Source: Harmothoe impar | Taxonomy: Eukaryota; Annelida; Polychaeta; Phyllodocida; Polynoidae | Length of the DNA: 64,000 nt | NCBI GenBank assembly: GCA_947462335.1 | Contig: OX381713.1 | Location: 19,522,381 to 19,586,380, forward strand | Direction: 5' to 3' | In this document: positions 1 through 11,028 of the stretch, one piece after another | Position numbering within the stretch: the first letter of the stretch is position 1 | How the letters are laid out: every line of letters begins with the position of its first letter | Translations under genes and position numbers: made by a program | Notes under the pieces: generated by a model | What the model was told of the DNA's origin: nothing | The model's database searches: none | The model's input: the letters and a program-made list of their open reading frames with translations, nothing else

Positions 1-361
1 TTTGGAAATCTCAGGAGATTCCCTATAAGGGAAAGTTCCCTTAAAAAAATTCCCAGGCATATCTGGGGAAGCTGTGCACCCTTGTCTACTGATATTCATT
101 GATCAAGGTACTACAAATGTATGCACAAAAAGCATTTACTAGTTGTTTTACTGATGGTAGATTAACACCCTGGGCAGCCCCCTACCAGCTCTAAACCCGC
201 AATGCAATACCAGCTGACTACGCTGTGCTTATGCCCACATTACAAAGGGCTAAGTCAGTTAACACTGTTTGCATGTGAGGCATAGCTTGGGTACCTGGCA
301 CTGATGCACTCTCTAGCTCTGCCCAATGGCCAAAGCCCCACACTATGGGATGGTGGTTTCC
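1..361. other. Left flank outside the tandem duplication
   Basis: No coding region is visible. This stretch has no partner before unit 2, so it marks the left edge of the duplicated block. Positions 204-275 match 48621-48694 in inverted orientation, around the shared core GGGCTAAGTCAGTTAACACT. That suggests an old dispersed repeat. Confidence 0.6.
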
Positions 362-541
362 AGAGGGGCCCAGACTAAGTGATGAAGTATACACATGACA
401 GTCTAGATAGGAATATTCATGGGCATACTTATTGTGAATGACAACTGATATCTATATTATACATTAAATGATACTGTCATCCTCAGGAATCAAGCATTTT
501 GACATGTAGAAGGTGAACATTTTATTTTTACGCTTTCCAGG

Positions 542-751
542 TTATAGGCCTTTATACACTCGTGTATGTACGTATAATTATTGTATGTGAGTAAACCGCC
601 CGGGGGACTATTTCCTCCTGTGAGTATTCATGCGCCGGAACGGTTGCCATGGTAAAGATACTCCCCCCTATATAAGGCCACTCAGCCCTGGAGTCGTCAG
701 TTGGACGTCCCCACCCCTACAGTGAGCACCTCGTCGCCAGTGAGGCTCAAA
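542..751 (+). repeat. Ngaro left terminal repeat A1
   Basis: About 210 bases are repeated almost exactly at 4857-5065, from TATAGGCC to GTGAGGCTCAA. Only a few substitutions separate the copies, for example GGAACGG against GGAAAGG and CTCGTCG against CTCGTTG. In Ngaro elements the A and B repeats pair during formation of the circular DNA intermediate. A1 also holds the element's TATA box and probable transcription start. Confidence 0.88.
669..676 (+). promoter_or_regulatory. TATA box of the Ngaro element
   Basis: TATATAAG lies inside A1, about 140 bases before the first Gag ATG at 815. It would place transcription initiation near position 700. The identical box recurs in A2 at about 4984-4991, where it would drive outward transcription toward the right end. 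Confidence 0.55.
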
Positions 752-814
752 TTTCAAGTTTTTAACGGTTTTTCATCGGGTTTTTTCGAGGAAAACCGCG
801 GACTGAAGGAAGTT

Positions 815-1879
815 ATGTCTAGGAAAACTCCTAAGAAAACACCTAAGAAGACGGGAAAGACGGGAAAGGATAAAAAGCCAAAAGAAGTGATTGTCGGGGC
901 GGCCAACTTGGAAGAGGCTGGAGGGGATTGAACTCGGGATGATCTGGTATCATCTCAGCCCAATGCTACAGGGCATTCTTAATCCATCTCTACTGACGAT
1001 CTGGGTCGTCAGGTCATTGACGACCTAGGCAGAAGAACTACGAGGATCGAGGGGACCCTGGAGGAGATGGCCGGAATGCTGAGGAGTTTGACCGCAACTC
1101 GGGGCGATCCCGAGGAGCGGGGGAACCGGGACTCGTCTATCGACGCGCGAGGGTCGTCACCAAGGCGACAGGAGAGGTCAGGTCACCACGGGAGGTCACG
1201 AGAGAGGTCAGGTCACGGCGAGAGGTCACGAGACACAACAAGAGGGCGGCCATTGTCGACAAGACGGCGGTCGACAGCAAGACGACGCACAAGATCCTTC
1301 TCAAGCCGCTCTTCTGGGTCGTCTATGGACTACAGATCGCGGTCAAGGTCCTACTTGTCTATCCCCCGGAGAAGGCATCATGTGGGTGAGTACGACCAGC
1401 GCAACTTTCTGGGTCGTCACGAGAAAATTGATTGTATTGAGAAGCTATTGCTGGTGAATGTACATCTGATGAAGCAGAAAAATGAACAGGGGGAGGATAT
1501 TTTCGATATTATTAAGCATATCGAGGTTCTGGTAGAAAAGAGTGTCGCCAAGATGTTCACTCTAAAGGCTCTTTCCAACTATGATAATTCTGTTAAACAG
1601 AGAGCAGATAAAAAGGGTCTCAAAGCTTTCAGAGATGTTGACAACTCAGATATCCTTCGCTATTTGTCCTATGATGGTACCGTTATGGCTCACAAATTGA
1701 GCAGCAATGCTAAAACTAAGGCTAATGGTAAATCGAAGCAGTCTCAGAGCAGCTGCTATGCTTTCAATCGCCCAGAGGGGTGTAGAAATGACCCCTGCAG
1801 GTATAAGCATGTCTGTGGTGCCTGTGGTATTTCGGGCCATAACACAGAAAAATGTCAGAAATCTGAACCTAAAAAGTAG
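815..1879 (+). pseudogene. Ngaro ORF1, Gag-like nucleic-acid-binding protein (broken)
   Basis: The probable start is the ATG at 815, giving a lysine-rich N-terminus of KTPKKT-type repeats. Two in-frame stops (TGA at 929, TAA at about 980) interrupt the frame. The longest open part begins at 1067 and encodes 270 residues. Its first third is rich in RS/SR and in ERSGH-type repeats made by a short DNA tandem repeat at about 1165-1240. A mixed middle region follows. The C-terminus carries a CX8CX4CX3H (CCCH) finger directly followed by a CX2CX4HX4C (CCHC) knuckle. This suits an RNA-binding Gag. The gene ends with a single TAG at 1877, and the same frame stays open into the polymerase region. Confidence 0.8.
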
Positions 1880-3746
1880 GTTGTTGTACTTAGAGAGGGT
1901 CCTGGAGAAACAATTGAAAATGAGTTGATGCCAATTGTATCTGCAGTACTTGAAGTAGACCCCCCTGAGCCCCCTATGTCCATCAAGGGGTGTGGTAACC
2001 ATGATGGAAATGCTGTAGAAAATGTTTGTCCAGCCGATGTAACAGTGAGTAATGAAGGTCTGGAAATTTTTTCCCCTGTACTGGGTGAAGCTGAACCTTT
2101 ATTCGTTGTGGGTGAACCTAGCATCAAGGTTTATCAGAGTTGTATTGATGGTGTTTGTGAATGTGAACATTTCATTGATGGTGAAAAATCCCAAATTTTG
2201 CAGTCAAGTAGAGGCTGATTTTTTATGGTCAGGTTTCACCGAGGGTTTTAAGATTGTAGACCCAGACTGTAATACCTCTTATAATTGTGCTAATTATAAG
2301 TCAATTCTAGATGAAAAGTTTTATGAAGAAATGTGTAGTATTATTGTGGAAAAATTGGACAGTGGTATGGTCACAGAAGTTTCAGAACCCCCTAGATGTA
2401 TTCATGCTTTAGGTGGTATCGAAAAATCTAATGGGAAATAACGTCCCATAACTGATTGTAGTATGCCAGGTAGTAAGGCTATAAATAACTTTATGAAAAC
2501 TACTTTCAGGTCTTTTTCTTATAAATCGATCAATTCTGTAGTGTCAAAATTGGGCGAGTCAGATTTTATGAGTGTGGTAGATCTAAAGTCAGCCTACAGA
2601 TCTCTTGATGTCCATGGTGCCCATACCACTTTCCAAGGCTTTGCATGGGATTTGGGCCAAGGTAAAAAAATTTACAAGAGTAATCGTATGACTTTTGGCC
2701 TAAGATGTGCCCCCTATATTTTTAATAGGATTTCAGATTTCATCACCGCTGTAGCTGAATCTTATGGTGTGAACAGGGTCGTCAATTACTTGGACGACTT
2801 TATTATTGTTGCTAAGTCAGCAGAAGAATGTTTGAGATAACGTAACATTTTAATGGAAGTCATAGAATTTTTTGGCTTTAAAATTTCTACTGAAAAAGTA
2901 ACTGAACCTAGCCAGCGGTGTGTCTTCCTAGGCATCACTATTGATTCAATAGCTATGGAACTGTCTTTACCCCAAGCCAAGGTGCATAAATTACATAATG
3001 CCATTGACGACTGCATGGGTCGTCAATTTGTGTCAAAGAAGGTTCTCCAAAAGATTGGGGGTCTCATGTCTTTTTGTTCCCAAGTGGTAAGGGGGGGGCG
3101 TACCTTCAGTAGAAGGGTTTTCGATTTATGCGCTAAAGCTAGAAATCGAGGAGTCATCCGTCTCAATGATGAGATTAAGAGGGATCTCAAGTGGTGGAAA
3201 GATTTTTGCAGTGTTTTTAATTGCAAGAGATTAATTCTTAATGATAATGCTGATCTACCTATGTACTCCGACTCCTCTTTACAAGGCTATGGTGCCTGGT
3301 GTGGTAAAGATTACCTTTACGGTATGTGGTCAGGTTATGATACCTTCCACCCTGGTTGTGGCCATTATACACCCCCTCCTAAATTTGACAATTTGAGTGT
3401 GCATGAAGGAAATATAAATGTTTATGAATTATACCCGGTATTGGTGGGTCTTAAACGTTGGATGTCATTGTATAAGGACACTAGAATTCACGCTATTACA
3501 GATAACATGCAAGTAATGGCCATGTTGAATACCGATAGAAGCAAGAACAAACTGTGTATGGCTTGGCTTCGGGGAATATTTTGGGTGTGTTTCATAAATA
3601 ATATTGAAATTTATGCCACTTATATTAAATCAGAGGACAATGTGTTAGCGGATCAATTGTCCAGATTAAATTACAAAGGTGTCCCTAAAAAACGTATTAC
3701 AACATTGAAGGAAAATGACATGTGTTGTTCTATTTCCAGACCCTGA
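1880..3746 (+). pseudogene. Ngaro pol: reverse transcriptase and RNase H (broken)
   Basis: The frame continues from Gag after the TAG at 1877-1879. It shifts near 2190-2215 and then carries TAA stops at 2439 and 2838. Visible parts in order are: a GFTEGFKI pre-RT motif (about 2235-2260), RPITD just after the first TAA, DLKSAYRSLDV (RT motif A, about 2580-2615), FGLRCAPYIFN (about 2695-2735) and the active-site YLDD (about 2788-2800). RNase H follows, with MYSDSS (about 3258-3275), YELYPVLVGLKRW, ITDNMQ and DNVLADQLSR (about 3640-3665). It would copy the element's RNA into DNA and remove the RNA strand. The 3' end overlaps the recombinase frame by about 30 bases. Confidence 0.88.
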
Positions 3747-4686
3747 GTGGAAGTGTTTGAAAAAAAAGAGAGGGGTTTTCATACGTAAAGGTGTTGCTGA
3801 CACAACATATAATACTAGAAAACAATTATTGAAGAGGTATGAAAAATTCTGTAGGAAATTTAGTCTTAAGACTTTTCTATGTACCCCCTCTCAGGCCTCA
3901 ATGTATGCAACTTATTTGTCTGGCAAAATGAAACCGGTATCCATACGTAACTATTTGTCAGCGGTATGGTATTTCCATGAATTGCAAGGTCATCAGGTAC
4001 ATAGCTCAAATTACTTGCTGAAATTAACGCTAGATGGTATTGAGAGAGATTGTAATACCACCTCTAAAGTACGTTATCCATTGACTGTACAAGACTTGCT
4101 GAAAATATATTCGTTCCTAGATATGAGTCTATTTGTCGACAAACTGTTTTGGTTAGTAATTTTGCTAGCATTCAGATGTGTACTCAGATTTTCCCATGTT
4201 ATTGATTCTGTGCATGCCTTAAATATTTCTGATGTTGTAGTTTCCGCTGATTGTATTAGGGTTCAAATTAACTCTTCGAAAACAGACCAGTTTGGTAGAA
4301 ACCCGCATGTAATATATTTACAGAGGCTGGACGGTTGTGTTCTTTGCTCAGCCCTGTTGTTGTTGGAAATTTCCAAAAAATCAAAAGAATTTGGTAAAAA
4401 ATTGCTAACTCCTAAGGGTAAACTGTTGAAATACTCTTATGTTAATACCAGACACAAAACCTTATCTGCGGTATTGATGTTACCGGTATCCAGAGTCAGT
4501 ACTCATTCTCTCCGTCATTGAGGGGCTACTTTCTTGAAAGCCCTGGGCTTAAGTGTTGGTAACATTATGAAGAAAGCCAATTGGAAATCTAATGCTGTAT
4601 TCCGGTACTTGCATGACAAAAGGAGCGACTTGTTGCAGCTGGACGTTGTCCCAGCTGAATTCCTGTCTAAATTGAAAAATGTTTAA
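3715..4686 (+). pseudogene. Ngaro tyrosine recombinase (one internal stop)
   Basis: This encodes the enzyme that would integrate the circular DNA product by site-specific recombination. The N-terminal half resembles a core-binding domain (TYNTRKQLLKRYEKFCRKF region). The catalytic half shows the first arginine in AFRCVLRFSH (about 4171-4200), a lysine strand in SSKTDQFGR, the HSLR motif at about 4504-4515 and the terminal tyrosine in FRYLHD (about 4601-4618). An in-frame TGA at 4519-4521, right after HSLRH, separates that box from the tyrosine, so this copy cannot make an active enzyme without readthrough. The frame otherwise stays open to TAA at 4684. It starts inside the end of pol in another frame. 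Confidence 0.87.
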
Positions 4687-4718
4687 ATTTGGACTGTCAT
4701 CGTGTTTGCCGGGTTGTT

Positions 4719-4856
4719 GGCCAGTTCATCAAGATCAATCCACCAAACACAATGTCTCTGTTATTTACTATTACTGTACCGCCAATGTACAGCTACTTAA
4801 TAATTTACTGTACCGCCAATGTACAGCTACTTATTGTTCTATTCACCTCAACTAAC
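4719..4856 (+). repeat. Ngaro internal repeat B1
   Basis: About 138 bases, from GCCAGTTCATCAAGATC to CTCAACTAACTT, are repeated almost exactly at 5157-5296. Each copy contains an internal tandem pair of TACTGTACCGCCAATGTACA separated by a few bases. B1 abuts A2 directly, which is diagnostic of split direct repeats. Confidence 0.88.
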
Positions 4857-5065
4857 TTATAGGCCTATATACACTCGTGTATGTACGTATAATTATTGTA
4901 TGTGAGTAAACCGCCCGGGGGACTATTTCCTCCTGTGAGTATTCATGCGCCGGAAAGGTTGCCATGGTAAAGATACTCCCCCCTATATAAGGCCACTCAG
5001 CCCTGGAGTCGTCAGTTGGACGTCCCCACCCCTACAGTGAGCACCTCGTTGCCAGTGAGGCTCAA
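4857..5065 (+). repeat. Ngaro internal repeat A2
   Basis: Near-identical copy of A1 at 542-751, including the TATATAAGG promoter motif. The A2-B2 spacer (5066-5156) carries an AATAAA at about 5149, a candidate polyadenylation signal for the element's transcript. Confidence 0.88.
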
Positions 5066-5156
5066 GTTTTACCTTTATTGTTAGTTTAAGATTAGTTCTA
5101 GGTGCTGAATGTACTTAGGGAATTCACTTTATGATTGACTTATGGTTAATAAAAGG

Positions 5157-5296
5157 CCAGTTTATCAAGATCAATCCACCAAACACAATGTCTCTGTTAT
5201 TTACTATTACTGTACCGCCAATGTACAGCTACTTAATAATTTACTGTACCGCCAATGTACAGGTACTTATTGTTCTATTCACCTCAACTAACTTAT
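5157..5296 (+). repeat. Ngaro right terminal repeat B2
   Basis: Second copy of B1. Host sequence resumes at about 5297 (GGGTATAATAAGAACC), which matches unit 2 from about 29285. Confidence 0.86.
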
Positions 5297-5778
5297 ATAG
5301 GGTATAATAAGAACCCTCTGATATAACAATGAGTGGCTTTAACTCTAGTGGATATGCATCATAAAACCCTGGCTGCCTTCATAGTGTATGTACGATAGTG
5401 GACAGAGACAGAGACTGAGTGGGCCTAGTACCAGGGGACCCAGCTAATAGTGGAGAGAATGATGGAGGAGTGGCTGTGTATAGATAGGCTGCAGGGCCCT
5501 TATGCCACAGATTGCCACTAACCCTCAAAAGTTTTGAGGCATTATAAGGGCACGTCATGGGCCACTATACCACAAAAATTACTTTAAAGCACAAAATGCC
5601 ATTATACCACAAAGGCCCTTAGGCCACAAAGACCATTAGCCCACAAATACCCTTAGCCCATAAGCACCCTTAGGCCACAAACCCCTCATATATCTTCATA
5701 AACATTAATATGGACAGGCAGATGAGCATACTATATAACATTTAGAGTAGCTCTATGTATTGGTACACTATATATATA
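5297..5778. repeat. Shared non-coding block with a 17-bp minisatellite
   Basis: Homologous to 29285-29772. No gene is seen. Positions 5608-5690 contain about five copies of a 17-base unit of the type CACAAAGGCCCTTAGGC, with degenerate copies before them. A matching array lies at about 29590-29670. A short TA run lies at 5769-5782. Positions 5385-5475 also match 24950-25030 in inverted orientation. Confidence 0.6.
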
Positions 5779-6197
5779 TATAGTGTTTGAGGCAAAAGGG
5801 CAGGTGGATATTTTGGGGCAGCTTAGTACATTAGCTGACTACATAGCGTTTGAACTTAAGGGCAAGTTGATATTTTAGGGCAGTTTGCTAGAGCACACCA
5901 TAATATTATAGTGTTTGAGGCATAAGGGCAGGTGGATGTTTTAGGAAGTTTAGTACATTAGCTGACTACATAGCACTTGCGGCATGAGGGCAAGTTGATA
6001 TTCTTTTTGATGTATTTTCATCACCATATAGTATTTGAGGCATAAGGGCAGGTGGAACATTGTGAGGCAGTTTAGTATAAAAGCTAAATATGTAGCATTT
6101 GAAGCATAAGGGCAAGTTGCTATTCAAGGGCTGTTTGGTGTATTGGCAGACTATATAATAGTATTTGAGGCATAAGGGCATGTTGATATGGCAGGAT
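5779..6197 (+). repeat. Minisatellite of about 62 bp with dimeric higher-order structure
   Basis: Seven units begin near 5779, 5844, 5910, 5972, 6030, 6094 and 6160, each with a GTTTGAGGCATAAGGGCAGG-like core. Odd units carry GAGGCATAAGGGCAGGTGGA. Even units carry versions ending GGGCAAGTTGAT. The true repeat is therefore a dimer of about 125 bases. The short reading frames across it are artefacts of the repeat. Confidence 0.75.
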
Positions 6198-9050
6198 ATA
6201 AAGGATATCAAGAGTACATTCTAATTGAGGGTGAATTGACAAGTAATACATAGAGTCAAGGAGCATGGAGCATCAACGCATTAGACTTTACTATTGACTT
6301 ATACTTATATGAGCTTCTCCTGAGAGCATTATGTATGTCTGCTACAAGTGAGAGGGGTACACTCAGGTTGACTTGATATTCAACAACTGCCACCCTATGC
6401 CCCAAGATGACTACAGTAACTTTGAATACAACAATATTTCAGCATGATAATAGTCTCATAGCTGTTCTTCATGATGGTATTAATGTGTTTGTGGAAGCCA
6501 GCCACCTGCCTCTCGACACATATACATAATATGCTGATCACTAGGTGTCTGCTGTTGCTGCATATAGTAGCCAGGTACACTGGGAGATGAGGCGGTCCCA
6601 ACAGCAGAATTAGCAACAAGATTTATGTGAGTAAGATACTGTCCGAATAAGGGTCTGGTAAACTCCAAGAAGGAAATACTGGGAGAAATACACCAGATCA
6701 ATATCAACAGTGTATGTAAAATACGCCATTAGATCCCATGAACTCACTGTTTATAACATAAAAATTGAGAAGATGTGTTGCTGAGATGTATAAAATGAAT
6801 GTAAGTGTATCAATCAGAAAGAGAGAAAGACGGAGAGAGAGATTTTACTAGGCACATAATAAGCATGTTAGAAATCAAACACAGAAGGAATGGCACAATT
6901 GTAGGTCATTTGGAATGAAGCAAAATTAAGCCAAAGAAAGGGTGCTAAGGTATAAGGCAAAATATTTGTATTTGGCACTCTACATGCCAATATAGAGAAA
7001 CATCACCGCAAATAATGAGAAACATATAGAGATAACCGGCTATGGATAGATAGACGCAAGGACAGAATCCGGATTTCCCACAGCTTCATGTCGTGCCATT
7101 AGGAACCATATATACACAAGCTTCTTGTAGCAATAGAGGAGCTTACAAGATGTACAGCCTGTAATGATAGCGCTGAAGTGCATCTTTTGGGTAAGGACCA
7201 AATTGCCTGGTAGTTGTCTGCCCCCATAATGTTTGCAATCTATCATCATTCCACGTTAGGTAGATGTTGTTCTCTGAATGCTGTCATACAATTACCACAT
7301 AATCACTTCTTTGGTCATAATTGTGACTGATCGTAAGGATCTGAAGAGATCAGCAATAGTGCTTGCAGATACTTCAAGCATGGGGAAAAGATACATCAAA
7401 ATATATCCAAATCACTGCTAATCATGGGTGGTATCAAAATGGAATCATAGCCAACTTAGGGGTTTGAACTCAAAATCAAAACATAGCTGTAAAGCTATAC
7501 CAGCCCACTATGATATTAGCACTGAACAAAAGCACTTATTCAATGTACTTTTCTAAAGACAAGAAAACATAAAATCAGAGTCCGTTATTTGACCAGTATG
7601 TTGATGCCTGCGTTTAATTCAGGTGGTTTGGCAGCTTCTTATCTAATAGTATATGTGACCCATCTAGGGAAAACACCCCTTCAGGCGGGATTTTTAGCTC
7701 TGGATTTGGCCACCAGGAGGCACCATAGATGCAAAAGAGTGTTATATACATAAAAACAATTTCTAAGGCCATTTTTTATGTAGAATGCAATGATCTTTAT
7801 GAAATTATTCCATCTTTGGTGTTAACATTCTATATTTAGAATGCAAAAGGAACGTTTTTGTGAAGAATTAGCACATATGACACTTTCTGGTTGCCCTGGA
7901 AACCGGCCAAAAAGCCTAAATTGGAGGTAACAATTCTAATTTACTGAAAAATGGCATCAGTTACCCAAAACAGAAAACAGAACACAAAAATTCCTTCTAG
8001 AACCAAATTTTATTTGTTTATTTTTAATTAAACCAATTTTTCATAATTACCATCAATTACTATGGGATACAATGCAATTAGAGCTTATCTACCATTTTCA
8101 GTTAGTGACTCAAACTGAACTTTGAAAAGCGATTCCCACAAAACTACCAGTAGCATCACCAGAGAGAAATTCCAAATATATTTTATTATCATGATTTTTA
8201 TTTGTACTGATGCGACATGGAAAACAATCAGCCAAAACATTGTTGATCAAACGTTAGAAAACGTTATTTGACACAGATATGATTTCAAAAAGAGTATCTA
8301 TTATTTGATTTCTATCTAAAATAAGCTGTCAAAAAACAATCAAACTAAAATTAGTATCATGTATCATGGAAGAAAACTTCACTTCACCTGAGCTTGACTG
8401 TAGTAGTCATAGTAGTCGTAGTGGGACATCTCACCACATGTATTGTAGACTAGCGTGTTCATGTTGACACCCCTTGATGGATAGGGTCAGTGTCCATTGT
8501 CTGTGATGGGAAGCCTTGTCCTGAATAAATTCTACTTGTCATGTTACTCTGAGGGACCAATTTTGTGACAGTGGGGTACCATTGTGTGTTGGAGGTGATG
8601 TATTATACATAATGCACTGTCTGTACTGTTTCTTGATTTATCTTTTGTATTGTAGTTTATCCAACTGGGAAAATCCAGGAGCACCAATCATCATGCAACT
8701 CAAGGTGCAAAATTCCAGAACCTACTGCAGGATCCAATGATAAAATATAGCTATCCAAAACATCAAATTTATTATCCAAGTAGAAGGTGACCTTCTCACC
8801 TGTTGGTCCACATATATATGCAATTGTGTCTACATCTTAAATCTCCATCTGAGGTGTAATTCCATGGTTCAACTTACCTTACTCCATTTCATCACATTAT
8901 TTAATCATGCATATCATTCATTCTTTCGTGAAGTGTATAAAACTGCTCAAAACAAGCAGACAATTACCAACAACATTGGTAGGAAATGGAACTGAAGGGG
9001 ACTTGAAATGAAAGGCACCGGGTTGACTCTCTACTATCAGTGTCAATCCA
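6198..9050. other. Non-coding block shared with unit 2
   Basis: Homologous to 30156-34178, apart from insertions in unit 2 and an unrelated segment at 7664-8205 (unit 2 counterpart 32689-33360). No supported gene or RNA is seen. A short GA-rich run (GAGAGAAAGA type) lies near 6820-6840. The site at 6580-6583 is empty for the MITE at 30541. The AATAGTGC at 7350-7357 is the empty site for the element at 31438. Confidence 0.6.
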
Positions 9051-9915
9051 ATTTGACCCTTCATACAGGCAGAGTCATTAGCTGTTTGCCTCTCTATTTT
9101 ACCAGAGCCATGTGGGAGACACAGTTGACTCCTTTACTTTTCTGTGTGCAGCTACGTGCAGGTTTTGATTCTTGTGGAGAAAAGCAAGATTGGCTTATTC
9201 CTCCAATTCTATCAAATGATCATACGTGCCAAGTTCCTTTTTGATTATTGTGACAAGAAGTTATTGGAATGTATAATAGGCAGAGAGAAAGAGAGGAAAA
9301 CTGATTCATTAAACGTCCTTAATAAGTACAGCACAGTTATAATTAGAGTGATGAAGCCTCCCTAATATTTATGAATGCAAAAGTGCAATGAACTTTGATT
9401 TTGGTGAAAACCAGGTAGGTGAAAGAAAAAAAAGTATGATGACATTCACCGTACTTGGTTTTCAATCATCGCCGTGCCGTCCTCTGGAAAAGAAGGAAAA
9501 TGCATTTGAGGAGTGATGCAGCTCTTGAGGAATGATCAAAGAGAACAGGAGCCAATGCATCAATAGTGTTTACTATATATAAAGCTAATATAAACAGGAA
9601 GTTAGAAGTTCTTAGAAGTTGTAGACTCATAGGCATCTGGCCTCAGTAAGCTGTTTTTATGGGAAGTCAGTTTAAACCAAATACACTCTATATTCTAAGG
9701 CACTCTCAATATGTTCCACTGTTCTATAGGCAGCCATTATATCCAAGTATACTATGTCGGAGATAAGCAGAACTTGGTACAAATCCAGTACAACTGTTGC
9801 AGCCAGATAGGATAGGACACTGGCATTTAGTAGAATATAGAATGAATGGTGAGGACCCTGGTAATGAATTCTTATTTCATTTTTGTCTAGTTTAGTAAAG
9901 GGCTTCACAGCACCA
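9051..9915. other. Unit-1-only non-coding segment
   Basis: This stretch is replaced in unit 2 by the composite 34186-36398. I see no gene, terminal repeats or simple array. Short reading frames of 73-78 codons here have no recognisable domain. It may be ancestral DNA lost from unit 2, or an insertion in unit 1. Confidence 0.45.
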
Positions 9916-10410
9916 TCTAATTATAAGAGGATAGGTTTTCTAACAAGGCAAGTCTCTGGAAAAGCCATGGTATGCTTTTATGTTTGGTTTTACATTATGA
10001 TTTTGGCAAGCAATCAATATGATAATTGTCTGTGATAAAAATTGCACATAGATTTAATTCCTATCACATAAATAACAGATCAAGGACATCATCTGTCATT
10101 TAGAAATCTCATTTTAAAATGTTAACTGCTAGAGCATGTTGGATTTTGGGGTCTATCCAAGAGAGACAACTAGTCGTCTTCCACTTACAACTTGTGAACA
10201 TTACAGAATTGTGTCCACTATATTGAGACTTATGGATTAGCATTATATTCATACTATATGATATTTATATTTATACATGTATCTGGAAATTCTCTGTAGA
10301 GATTCACTGTGAGATTAATTGTTTTTAAGAAATGAATAGTGAATGAAGACGGTACAAATAAGCGAAACTGTCTAATTGATAGATCATCAGAATGAATAGG
10401 ACTTTCGAAT
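9916..10410. other. Shared non-coding block
   Basis: Homologous to 36399-36892. Nothing gene-like is seen. Confidence 0.55.
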
Positions 10411-10414
10411 TTAA

Positions 10415-11024
10415 GGTGGGTCAATCCCTTGGTGTAAAAGTAGCTAGATGTTCATCAGGTTTTTGCCATGAGACCATAATAGCATACACTTTCCAACAAA
10501 GCTGAGAAAATAGGAGGGTCCCGAGCTGTTTTCTGAGATAATCAGGCCTGAAGTCAATGTTTCATATAATAGGAGTATAAAGTGTTTTTTCACATATGTA
10601 CACAAAATAGTATTGAAAAGTAGCTCAAGTTTTATATTACTCTCTCAGGATATAGGTTTTGATGTTCTTTCTCTAGAGAATCCCTTTTAAACATATGGTC
10701 CCGGGCATATTTCTAAAGTTTTTATCCATTGAAAAAAAGAAAGTTGAAACAAAATGGAAATATACTAAGGGCTAGTTATGTATGACTTCTGAATCAGAGC
10801 CACCACCACAGACTCCGTAGCACAGTGGCAGAATGCTTGCCTTCATATGACAACGTTGAAGATTCTCGCCCCGGTCAGGCAACATTTTTCATTATTTTCT
10901 AAACATTTGATATTACCTATGCCAATATGAAACAAAGGTCCCCTGGTGGTCTTTGGTCAAACTAGAGAAAGTATCTGCACAGGAAACGGTGCAGTGGACG
11001 GAATTGGCATCATATTGACCCACC
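10415..11024. mobile_element. TTAA-flanked non-autonomous TIR element
   Basis: This 610-base insertion is absent from unit 2, where the counterpart near 36893 reads straight through. It is bounded by GGTGGGTCAAT and ATTGACCCACC terminal inverted repeats. TTAA flanks both sides (10411-10414 and 11025-11028). A TTAA target duplication is typical of piggyBac-like elements. No transposase is encoded. A tRNA-like sequence lies inside at about 10812-10885. Confidence 0.7.
10812..10885 (+). other. tRNA-like sequence (SINE head or tRNA relic)
   Basis: TAGCACAGTGGC at 10819-10830 resembles a polymerase III A box. AGATTCTCGCC at 10861-10871 resembles a degenerate B box. Between them a weak anticodon arm can be drawn, with loop TTCATAT that would present CAT. 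The T arm does not pair well, so this is not a functional tRNA. A tRNA-derived SINE head carried inside the TTAA element is the best reading. Confidence 0.4.
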
Positions 11025-11028
11025 TTAA

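Larger units (their letters stand above)
541..5296 (+). mobile_element. Ngaro-like tyrosine-recombinase retrotransposon
   Basis: This is a DIRS-order element of the Ngaro type. It is bounded by split direct repeats in the order A1 (542-751), internal ORFs, B1 (4719-4856), A2 (4857-5065), B2 (5157-5296). It encodes a Gag, a reverse transcriptase with RNase H and a tyrosine recombinase, in that order. No methyltransferase domain is seen, which favours Ngaro over DIRS1 or PAT. Unit 2 shows the empty site near 29279-29285, and no target-site duplication is evident, as expected for recombinase-mediated integration. The coding regions carry several stops and a frameshift, while A1/A2 and B1/B2 differ at only a few bases. 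This copy is therefore dead but not ancient. Confidence 0.9.

Noticed and set aside
5588..6197. A CRISPR-like array
   Set aside because: The units are adjacent, degenerate minisatellite repeats without uniform unique spacers, and the context is an animal genome.
10812..10885. A functional tRNA-Met (CAT)
   Set aside because: The T arm does not pair and the acceptor ends do not match. It is only tRNA-like.
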